In this document: positions 1 through 6,035 of the stretch, piece by piece
Layout of the letters: each line of letters opens with the position of its first letter
How positions within the stretch are numbered: position 1 is the stretch's first letter
NCBI GenBank assembly: GCA_020718525.1
Contig: DYRX01000256.1
Location: 1 to 6,178 of the forward strand
Source of the DNA: Victivallis vadensis
GTDB lineage: Bacteria; Verrucomicrobiota; Lentisphaeria; Victivallales; GWF2-50-93
Direction: 5' to 3'
DNA length: 6,178 bases
Program-made: the position numbers and the translations under genes
Notes under the pieces: model-generated
Told to the model about the DNA's origin: nothing
Database searches by the model: none
What the model saw: the letters and a program-made list of their open reading frames with translations, nothing else

Positions 1-94
1 ATTACGACAACGATAGCGAGTCTTGGAACGTCCCGGCGCAGCCGGTTAAATTTATATTCAAGTGTATTACGATTAGTATTTAAGGGACAGGACA
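1..94. other. Downstream non-coding flank of the operon
   Basis: This is the AT-rich stretch after the tsaB stop codon. It holds no credible ORF. The only structures seen are a short GC hairpin at 33-45 and one TACGAT hexamer at 68-73. On the minus strand no hairpin is followed by a run of T, so I cannot show where transcription of the operon ends. The transcript may continue past the window edge. Confidence 0.6.
33..45. other. Short GC hairpin, possible weak terminator
   Basis: CCGGC-GCA-GCCGG forms a perfect 5-bp stem with a 3-nt loop. On the plus strand it is followed by TTAAATTTATATT, which is only moderately T-rich. On the minus strand, the direction of the operon, it is followed by GACGTTCC, so it is not a standard intrinsic terminator for these genes. 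It could end a convergent plus-strand transcript lying to the left, or be chance. It lies about 50 nt beyond the tsaB stop. Confidence 0.2.
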
Positions 95-784
95 CTAGAG
101 ACTTTTCAATTCTGCCGGGGGACGAAGGTAGATCAGGTCGCGCATGCTTGCATCGTCGAACTGTTCAGGATTGACGAGGGCGAGTTCATGTGTTGGAAAA
201 TTCTTTACAATGCTAAATTCGAAATTTACCGGCAGTTTTCCTGATTTCTTAATGGCGCATATCATTTCCGCATCTTTTTCTAGAGCGAAATAAATGCTTC
301 TTTCCGGAAAATCAGGGATTTCATTAGATTCCCCTAGAAAGCCTGATTTTAGTGGCAAATGGCCGTTTGCCTTTTCAAAGTGCTGATAGAATACTGCCTG
401 AATTGAGGGGATCGGGAAAATGACCGCAATTGAATCTGGCGCAAGCGGAGATTTGAAGAGATTGAAGGCGAGCGAAGACGCGGACGGGAGCCCTCTGCCT
501 CGAGCGGCCTGATTTTCGAAGAGGAGTCCTGAAATCAATGATGAGAGGACTCTCAGTGAAGAGTATGAATTTGGACCAGTGCCAAGCGTCCACCTGCGGA
601 CATCCATGATTTTGACTCCTCCGGCATCGAGGGAATCAGATATCCATGCCAGCAATTTTGAGGAAGCTCTGGACTCTAGTGTTGCTTTCTCGAAGAAGAG
701 CTCTTTTTCGCCGCGCAGAACTGAAAGAAATATTTCGTTTCCAGACGAATCCAGTGCGGCAGAAACTTCGTCTGAAGAAATCAT
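95..784 (-). CDS. tsaB: TsaB-like tRNA threonylcarbamoyladenosine biosynthesis protein, divergent
   Basis: TsaB is a cytoplasmic, inactive ASKHA-fold partner of TsaD. It helps transfer the threonylcarbamoyl group to A37 of ANN-decoding tRNAs. Seen here (229-residue numbering): an N-terminal strand pattern ending in LDSSG, the counterpart of the usual IDTS; the loop GPNSYSSLR at about 70-78, the counterpart of the family's GPGSFTGLR; and a C-terminal IYLRPP at about 218-223, matching the usual YLR tail. The length is normal for the family. I chose ATG at 784, 4 nt after the hydrolase stop, because TsaB proteins begin just before the first strand. An in-frame TTG at 808 would add 8 residues and overlap the hydrolase. 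The usual His of the R-x-H-S segment and the loop glycines are replaced, so it is divergent. No tsaD, tsaE or rimI lies nearby. The family call is fairly secure, but retained activity is not shown. Confidence 0.8.
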   Translation of the reverse strand: MISSDEVSAALDSSGNEIFLSVLRGEKELFFEKATLESRASSKLLAWISDSLDAGGVKIMDVRRWTLGTGPNSYSSLRVLSSLISGLLFENQAARGRGLPSASSLAFNLFKSPLAPDSIAVIFPIPSIQAVFYQHFEKANGHLPLKSGFLGESNEIPDFPERSIYFALEKDAEMICAIKKSGKLPVNFEFSIVKNFPTHELALVNPEQFDDASMRDLIYLRPPAELKSL

Positions 785-788
785 CGGC

Positions 789-2177
789 TTACTTCGGGGT
801 TGATTCAACTTGCGCTTTTCCGGAGCTCTGCGGTGAGACCGCCGCTTCAGGAATTGCTTCCTTTGCCGTGGCGTTCGAAATCAGCGGAGAAGGATTTTCA
901 CCCGCGGCATCCACAATTCTTTTCTGCACCATCGGGATATAGAGATTTCCAAGGTGTCCCCCGTGCTCGAAAATGGTGAGCCTGTTTTCAGGAACCGTAG
1001 AGCAAAGCCATTCCATATCCTCTTTCGAGACCAGAAAATCGTCAGCGTTGTGAAAAATCCGTATGGACTGGGATGATGCCAGTGTCGGGGCGACCGCTTT
1101 GAGGCTCGATTTGCAAGCCATCTCTTCGACGCTTACATTGCGTCCCATCTTCTTTGAATAGTATGGCGCCACAAAGTCTTTTACGTAGGCGTTGAATGAG
1201 AAGCCCCTGATCTGCTCGTAAACTTTTTCTCTGGAGAACCAGGAGCATGTCTGGGTGATATTCCCCATGTCTTCGCCTCTTTTGTAGAGTGAAAATATGG
1301 TTTCGGAAAGAAGAATTCTAAAGGAATAGCCAATTATGAATTCGGCTTCGCTCTCCTTGATGTCAAGATGTCCATTCTGGGCGATGTCATTTTGAAGAAT
1401 CCTGAAGTAGGCGTCAGCCGCGCTGTTCATGTTTCCCTGAAGCTTGCCAGGCGTCCAGTAGCGCCACTTGTCGTAAAATTCGTCAATTTTGTTGATTGAA
1501 TAGGACAGCACGACTGGAGGATTGATCGCGATGAATCTTTTAAATCCGATCTTTGGACTCTGATTCTCCAGGTCGGCCATGAAGAGGGTGTGTAGCGCGC
1601 CAAGCGAATACCCGACAAGAATTTTATCAGTGACTTTTCCCTCATTGTCGGCGCAAATCTGCTTGAGGAGTTTTTCGAGAGCATTGTAGACGTCCTTCGC
1701 GTCCTCCGCCGGATAGGCAGGCACTGCGGCCGAGGCGGCGGACTCCATGAACTCCCAGTTCATGGCACTGCTGATCGTCGCAACCGAATAGCCTCTGTCA
1801 AAAAACACCTGAGCCAGTGCGACTGGAGCCTCAGAGCTGAAGCTGACCGCGTTTCCAGGCACGATGAAGACAAGCGGCGCAGGTTCATCCTGCATCCAAA
1901 GCAGATATTTCATTTCAGGCCGCCCGTCGAAAATTTCAACGGAATCCTCGTCAGACAGGGAATAGAAGTCTGGAAATATCGGATACTCCTTTTGCCAGGC
2001 GGAAAAATTTTCGGTCTTTTCCTCGAGAAAGCCGACCCTGAGCGTGTCAATGGCGGGGGATTGCGCGGGGTAGTCTGGCATCGGGACAAAATCGGCTCCG
2101 CATGCCCGGAGCGGCAGGATGAGCTGAAAAAGCGCTGAGATTGCGCCCAGAAGTATGATTCTGACGGAAGTTTTCAT
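789..2177 (-). CDS. Exported alpha/beta-fold serine hydrolase
   Basis: This is a 462-residue alpha/beta hydrolase, probably a lipase, esterase or peptidase-like enzyme; the substrate is unknown. The nucleophile elbow GYSLG is at 189-193 (Ser191). The likely acid is Asp380, or Asp379, in HNADDFLV, and the likely base is His408 in EHGGHLG. An oxyanion-type segment, VFIVPGN, is near 103-109. A long insert at about 225-350 probably forms a cap. The N-terminus is a clear export signal (about 1-28). Its end, LRAC at 23-26, resembles a lipobox, but Arg at -2 is unusual; cleavage by signal peptidase I after Ala28 is the alternative. The last 35 or so residues are Ala/Pro/Ser-rich and probably disordered. 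Its ATG shares one base with the mlaA stop (TAATG) and has a good ribosome binding site inside mlaA, so the two are almost certainly made together. An envelope lipid substrate is my inference from that context. Confidence 0.85.
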   Translation of the reverse strand: MKTSVRIILLGAISALFQLILPLRACGADFVPMPDYPAQSPAIDTLRVGFLEEKTENFSAWQKEYPIFPDFYSLSDEDSVEIFDGRPEMKYLLWMQDEPAPLVFIVPGNAVSFSSEAPVALAQVFFDRGYSVATISSAMNWEFMESAASAAVPAYPAEDAKDVYNALEKLLKQICADNEGKVTDKILVGYSLGALHTLFMADLENQSPKIGFKRFIAINPPVVLSYSINKIDEFYDKWRYWTPGKLQGNMNSAADAYFRILQNDIAQNGHLDIKESEAEFIIGYSFRILLSETIFSLYKRGEDMGNITQTCSWFSREKVYEQIRGFSFNAYVKDFVAPYYSKKMGRNVSVEEMACKSSLKAVAPTLASSQSIRIFHNADDFLVSKEDMEWLCSTVPENRLTIFEHGGHLGNLYIPMVQKRIVDAAGENPSPLISNATAKEAIPEAAVSPQSSGKAQVESTPK

Positions 2178-3094
2178 TATTTTTCCACCTTGATCTGTCT
2201 CATTATGTACCAGAAGTCTCTTATGTTCACATATGGATCCTTGCAGGCGCTTGTGAAGCGATAATACCTGTCAACCCCTAGCGATCCATCGTTCATTTTG
2301 CAGAATGCCTGGACGCCGGGAATTGGAATCCAAGTCTTCGGATCAAGGCCATAGTCGAAAATTAGCCCGACTCCATCTCTAAGCGTGGTGGGACCATGCA
2401 CAGGCAATGTAATGTAACAGCCCGGTCCACAGCCCCAGCTTGCAAAGGCCTGCCCGAAGTCTTCATCAACTTCCTCGAGCCCAAACCAATCGTCCGCCAC
2501 GTCGAAAGCTCCAGCTCCGCCCATTGTCGTATTGATCATGAATCTGGAAAAGTCAATTCCCCCATCGCCAAAGCGTCCCTGGAGGAAGCAACTGAATGTC
2601 CTCACGGGGAACTCAACGTTTTTAGCGACGCCTGTGATCATTCTTCGACCCGTCTTTGGAATTACGAAGGAGTATCCCTTCATCATTGGGCGCATTACCC
2701 ATACAAGGAAAAAGTCGTTGAATTCGAACATGACCCTGTTGAAGCCCTCGATTGACTCGTGAACGCCCACGATCTCATGCAATGTCTCCTTGTCGTAGAA
2801 TTTTGGGCGCGCATCATAGTGAATCGCAAGAAGCTGAATTCCCTCCGCATAATAGTGGAAATCCTGATTTTCGAGGCGCAGTTCCCTCTGCGAGATTGGC
2901 TCGCTCCAAATGTAGAGGGTGGGCAAGGCCATTTCCTCCTGCTCGGTTTTTGGCGGATTTTGCCCGGTTTCACCTTGAGCAAAGCTGTTCAAGGAAATAA
3001 AACAAAAAATGGATATGGCGGCGAGAAACTTTCTTGCAAGCAAGCTCCGCTCCGCTCCACTGCCTTCATTTTTTTTCAAAATATTTCTGCTCAT
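2177..3094 (-). CDS. mlaA: MlaA (VacJ) family outer-membrane lipid asymmetry protein
   Basis: MlaA is a ring-like outer-membrane protein that draws mislocalised phospholipids from the outer leaflet and passes them to the periplasmic carrier MlaC for return to the inner membrane. Hallmarks seen, in order: ESIEGFNRVMFEFND at about 113-127, the usual start of the domain; RPMMKGYSFVIP at 135-146; the FSRFMINTTMGGAGAFDVA region at 182-200; EDFGQAFASWGCGPGCYITLP at 211-231; and HGPTTLRDGVG at 234-243. The domain is complete. An extra 55 or so residues of unknown role lie between the signal peptide and the domain. Hydrophobic residues 23-39 ending in SFA-Q look like a signal peptidase I site, with no lipobox Cys, unlike E. 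coli MlaA. The ATG at 3094 has AGGA only 1 nt away. A TTG at 3043, 6 nt after GGAG, would give a classic signal peptide starting just before Ala-Arg-Lys, and I think it is a serious alternative. No mlaBCDEF genes are in the window. Confidence 0.92.
   Translation of the reverse strand: MSRNILKKNEGSGAERSLLARKFLAAISIFCFISLNSFAQGETGQNPPKTEQEEMALPTLYIWSEPISQRELRLENQDFHYYAEGIQLLAIHYDARPKFYDKETLHEIVGVHESIEGFNRVMFEFNDFFLVWVMRPMMKGYSFVIPKTGRRMITGVAKNVEFPVRTFSCFLQGRFGDGGIDFSRFMINTTMGGAGAFDVADDWFGLEEVDEDFGQAFASWGCGPGCYITLPVHGPTTLRDGVGLIFDYGLDPKTWIPIPGVQAFCKMNDGSLGVDRYYRFTSACKDPYVNIRDFWYIMRQIKVEK
2185..2191 (-). promoter_or_regulatory. Ribosome binding site of the hydrolase gene
   Basis: AAGGTGG on the minus strand matches the AAGGAGG Shine-Dalgarno consensus at six of seven bases and sits 7 nt before the hydrolase ATG. 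It lies in the last codons of mlaA and supports the overlapping TAATG start. Confidence 0.75.
3050..3053 (-). promoter_or_regulatory. Candidate ribosome binding site for an internal TTG start of mlaA
   Basis: GGAG lies 6 nt before the TTG at 3043-3041, inside three tandem GGAGC units (3044-3058). Starting there removes a 17-residue polar, charged leader and leaves a short basic n-region followed directly by the hydrophobic core of a signal peptide. This is a better fit than the first ATG, whose AGGA is too close to it. The case rests on sequence only. Confidence 0.4.
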
Positions 3095-3103
3095 GTCCTG
3101 TCG

Positions 3104-4630
3104 TCATTTAAAATTTGAAACATCAATTCCGATATTGGTGATCTTGTAGTGCATAATTCTTTTTGTCAGTCCAAGCGCCCTCGATGCCGCGGCGACGTTC
3201 CCTCTGTTGTTCTTGAGGGAGTCAACGATCAGCTCCCTCTCGTAGGAGCGCACCATTGTGTGGAAGTTCGCCCCTTCAAGAGGAATTATTTCAGTGCCTG
3301 TCGCCTGGGCTGTCTGGAGGGAGGGTGGCAGATCATGCGCATTGATCACGTCGTCGCCGCTCACCAAAACAGCCCTCTCGATGCAGTTTTCAAGCTCTCG
3401 CACATTCCCTGGCCAATGGTACATCATCATCATGTTGATGGCGGGCGTGGAGATCCGTTTTATCTTTTTGGAATACATCCCGTTATACTTCGACAGAAAA
3501 TGGTCGGCGAGAAGAATGATGTCTGACTTCCTTTCCTTGAGGGCAGGAAGATGGATTGGAAAAATGTTGAGGCGGTAATAGAGGTCCTCCCTGAAACGGC
3601 ACTCCTGCATTTCCTTTTCGAGATTCCGGCTGGTCGCGGCGATGATCCTGACATTGGACTGTATCGGCTCCTGCCCGCCAACCCTTTCAAACACACGCTC
3701 CTGAAGAACTCTCAGGAGTTTCACCTGCACTGCCAAGCTGATGTCTCCGATCTCGTCGAGAAATAGAGTTCCTCCAGCAGCGACTTCAAAACGCCCCTTC
3801 CTTTGCTGTACCGCGCCGGTGAATGCGCCTTTCTCGTGTCCGAAAAGCTCCGATTCGACTAGAGTTTCCGGCAGAGCGGCGCAATTGACTGCGACAAAGG
3901 ACGAGCTCTTTCTGCTACTTGCATAGTGTATCGCCTTGGCTACCAGCTCCTTCCCTGTTCCTGATTCGCCCCTTATGAGAACTGTAGCGGGGCTGTCGGA
4001 AACTTGGGCAATCATTGTATAGACAAGCTTCATCGAACTGCAGTTGCCCACAATGTTTCCGGGTCTGAATTTGTCGCCAAGCTCTCTGCGCAAACGCTCG
4101 TTTTCCGCGCGGAGAAGGTCTTTTTCCTCGATTTCCGCCCTAAACGCGCCGACAGCGTCCGCCAGAATATTTGCAAGAATTGTGAGAAAATCGCGGACCT
4201 TTTTCAGGTCGTGCTCGTCCGCCTTCGGGTGGTCAATGCTGAGAGTGCCAATTACACCCTCTTCAGGAGAAACGATCGGGACGCAGATGAATGCCAGACG
4301 CGCCGATTTCCTCGCCTTTGTCTTGTCGAGAAATTCCGGCTCGCTGGCGATGTCCGGGATGATCCTTGCTTTCCCGCTTGCCGCCACGCGGCCCGTCACT
4401 CCCTCGCCGATTTTATACTGCCCCCTTTTTTTCTCTTCCTCGCTGAGGCCGTTGGACGCCTCGATGATGAGCAGATCTCCGCGGCGCATTGTTAGTGTTG
4501 CGCGGTGAAATCCCATCTGCTCCTTCATAATGTCTAGAACCTCCTTGAGCAGGGAGGACACGTTCCTCTGATGAACGAGAACGTGGCTTATCTGGTTCAA
4601 TACGGAAAGTTCTGCAAATTCAGGCTTCAT
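3104..4630 (-). CDS. NifA-like sigma-54-dependent transcriptional activator (GAF-AAA+-Fis HTH)
   Basis: This bacterial enhancer-binding protein uses ATP hydrolysis to open promoters bound by sigma-54 RNA polymerase. The 508 residues contain: a GAF sensor domain, about 15-160; a coiled-coil-like linker, about 165-185; an AAA+ domain, about 193-420; and a Fis-type helix-turn-helix, about 456-500. The AAA+ domain shows Walker A GESGTGKE (221-228), the sigma-54 contact loop GAFTGA (268-273), Walker B LFLDE (289-293), FREDLYYRL with the Arg finger (346-354) and WPGNVREL (406-413). All are intact, so it should be active. The architecture and the HTH end (ASRALGLTKRIMHYKI) resemble NifA, but the Cys cluster that makes rhizobial NifA oxygen-sensitive is absent and no nitrogen-fixation gene is present. 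'NifA-like' therefore describes relationship, not role. The GAF ligand is unknown. Its start overlaps the end of trpD by 11 bp and mlaA follows after 9 nt. Confidence 0.93.
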   Translation of the reverse strand: MKPEFAELSVLNQISHVLVHQRNVSSLLKEVLDIMKEQMGFHRATLTMRRGDLLIIEASNGLSEEEKKRGQYKIGEGVTGRVAASGKARIIPDIASEPEFLDKTKARKSARLAFICVPIVSPEEGVIGTLSIDHPKADEHDLKKVRDFLTILANILADAVGAFRAEIEEKDLLRAENERLRRELGDKFRPGNIVGNCSSMKLVYTMIAQVSDSPATVLIRGESGTGKELVAKAIHYASSRKSSSFVAVNCAALPETLVESELFGHEKGAFTGAVQQRKGRFEVAAGGTLFLDEIGDISLAVQVKLLRVLQERVFERVGGQEPIQSNVRIIAATSRNLEKEMQECRFREDLYYRLNIFPIHLPALKERKSDIILLADHFLSKYNGMYSKKIKRISTPAINMMMMYHWPGNVRELENCIERAVLVSGDDVINAHDLPPSLQTAQATGTEIIPLEGANFHTMVRSYERELIVDSLKNNRGNVAAASRALGLTKRIMHYKITNIGIDVSNFK

Positions 4631-5639
4631 ACATTCTAATCATGTTTTCAAGTTTTGCGAGTGCGGAACCATTTTCCAAAGACTCCTTCGCCGCCAGAAT
4701 GGCGGATGTCCATCCCTTCATTTTTCCAGACGCTACTATCGCCGCCGCCGCATTCAGCACTGCGACATCCTTGAATGCCGCAGATCCATTGTTCGTGAAG
4801 AGCTTCATCATCGCGGCGGCGTTTTCCTTCGCGCTTCCTCCCCTCAGATCAGAAATCATGTGCCGTGGCATCCCAAACTGCTCCGGAGAAATAACATAGT
4901 CAAAAATTTTTCCCTCGCGGACTTCGCGGACATCAGTGGGAGCTGAAACCGAAATCTCGTCCATCCCGTCCCTCGAATGAACAATGAAGGCATGCTCGAA
5001 GCCAAGGCGCAGTGCCGCCTCCGCCATAAGTCCAAGACGATCCGCCGAAAAGACGCCGATAACCGCCCTCTTCGAGCTTGCCGGATTTGAGAGAGGTCCT
5101 ATCAGATTGAAAGCCGTCCTGAATCCAAGCTCCTTCCTAACTGGCATCGCATGCCTCATCGCCGGATGCATGACCTGCGCAAAAAGAAAAGCAACCCCAT
5201 CCGAGTTCAACGACTTCTCCGCCTGCCCCTTTGACGCATTGACATTGACACCAAGCTCCGCCAGGACGTCAGCACTGCCTGACTGGCTGGAAGCGGCCCT
5301 GTTTCCATGCTTCGCGACAGTCACACCTGCGCCTGCCGCAATGAACGCCGCCGCCGTGGAAATATTAAGAGTCCCCAGTCCGTCTCCGCCCGTTCCGCAA
5401 GTGTCCACGCAATTCGGATCCTTGCACTGCACATGCAGGGAGTTTGCCCTCAGCGACGCCGCAAAACCGGCGATTTCATCCGCCGTTTCACCTTTTACCC
5501 GCAGGGCAGTCAGCCATGCCGCCAATTTGACTGGCGACACCTTTCCAAGCATCACCTCGTCCATTGCCCCTTTCGCCTCAGCGAAGCTCAGGGCAAGCGG
5601 CTCCGCAGTTTTTTTCAGGATTTCGTCAAACATTCCCAT
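4620..5639 (-). CDS. trpD: Anthranilate phosphoribosyltransferase (TrpD)
   Basis: TrpD joins anthranilate to phosphoribosyl pyrophosphate (PRPP), releasing pyrophosphate, in the second committed step of tryptophan synthesis in the cytoplasm. The protein is full length for the family (339 residues). Motifs seen: DTCGTGGDG (79-87), the PRPP diphosphate-binding loop; KHGNRAASSQSGSADVLAELG (110-130); the MRHAMPVRKELGFRTAFNLIGPLSNP region (161-186), which holds the anthranilate-site Arg residues; and DGMDEIS (224-230) with the metal-binding Asp-Glu pair. There is no fused TrpG domain. The start is ambiguous: ATG at 5639 has GGGA directly against it, whereas the third codon, ATG at 5633, has GGGA 6 nt upstream and is likely the better start (337 residues). 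The gene begins 9 nt after the TPR gene. No other trp gene is in the window, so it looks separated from the rest of the pathway. The enzyme assignment is very secure. Confidence 0.97.
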   Translation of the reverse strand: MGMFDEILKKTAEPLALSFAEAKGAMDEVMLGKVSPVKLAAWLTALRVKGETADEIAGFAASLRANSLHVQCKDPNCVDTCGTGGDGLGTLNISTAAAFIAAGAGVTVAKHGNRAASSQSGSADVLAELGVNVNASKGQAEKSLNSDGVAFLFAQVMHPAMRHAMPVRKELGFRTAFNLIGPLSNPASSKRAVIGVFSADRLGLMAEAALRLGFEHAFIVHSRDGMDEISVSAPTDVREVREGKIFDYVISPEQFGMPRHMISDLRGGSAKENAAAMMKLFTNNGSAAFKDVAVLNAAAAIVASGKMKGWTSAILAAKESLENGSALAKLENMIRMYEA

Positions 5640-5648
5640 TCCCGGGGC

Positions 5649-6035
5649 TTATTTCATATTTTTCAAAAGATCCAACGCTCTTTGCGCCTGCGCCGACCAC
5701 TGATGCTTGGGATATTTTTCCAGGAAACGGCCATACCAGTATGCCGCCGCATCCTTGTTTCCCGCTTTGTCCGAGCATATCGCCGCATTGTATATGAAAA
5801 AAGGCATTTCGTCCGATTCCGGAAAATATATGATCGCCTTTTCCGCCGTCTGCTTCGCATCCTCGAAGAGATATATCGCCATCTTCGACTTGATTGATTT
5901 GCTTACCGCTTCCGGAGATATGTTCCGAGTCGGATTGGCAAATGCGTCCTCCGCCAGACGCGACGTCCACATGGGAAACGATGCCATCGCAATGAAGGCA
6001 AGAACAACGGCAACTATGAAAAGTTTCTTCAGCAT
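5649..6035 (-). CDS. Small membrane-anchored or secreted TPR protein
   Basis: I do not recognise a named family. The 128-residue protein starts with two Lys and a hydrophobic stretch (about 4-21) that is either an uncleaved inner-membrane anchor or a signal peptide. Residues 50-125 fit two to two and a half tetratricopeptide-like helical hairpins: AEKAIIYFPES (64-74), then NAAICSDKAGNKDAAAYWYGRFLEKYP (83-109) with the typical alternation of small and aromatic residues, then a final helix with AQAQRALDLL. Such domains bind other proteins, and the YP-to-WSAQA ending resembles periplasmic TPR proteins of the YbgF or BamD type; that comparison is only by pattern. It is the first gene of the unit and ends 9 nt before trpD. 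The start has no good ribosome binding site at normal spacing: a GGGGGG run lies 15 nt upstream, and a stop codon blocks any earlier in-frame start. Confidence 0.75.
   Translation of the reverse strand: MLKKLFIVAVVLAFIAMASFPMWTSRLAEDAFANPTRNISPEAVSKSIKSKMAIYLFEDAKQTAEKAIIYFPESDEMPFFIYNAAICSDKAGNKDAAAYWYGRFLEKYPKHQWSAQAQRALDLLKNMK

Noticed and set aside
2442..2455. A GG-N10-GC pair on the minus strand (GGGCAGGCCTTTGC), with the spacing of a sigma-54 -24/-12 promoter, inside mlaA about 270 nt upstream of the hydrolase.
   Set aside because: Only the GG and TTTGC parts fit. The rest of the -24 box differs from TGGCAC, it encodes a conserved part of MlaA (FGQAFA), and the distance to the next gene is long. 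Probably chance.
2396..2755. Plus-strand ORF of 119 codons opposite mlaA.
   Set aside because: It lies antisense to strongly conserved MlaA motifs, has no recognisable domain, and its composition is that of a shadow frame.
4004..4508. Two overlapping plus-strand ORFs opposite the GAF region of the regulator.
   Set aside because: They are shadows of the conserved regulator and show no recognisable motif or ribosome binding site.
4984..5703. Plus-strand ORF of 239 codons opposite trpD.
   Set aside because: The opposite strand encodes unmistakable TrpD motifs. The plus-strand translation is Ala/Ser/Pro-rich, without domain features, which is typical of an antisense frame in GC-richer DNA.
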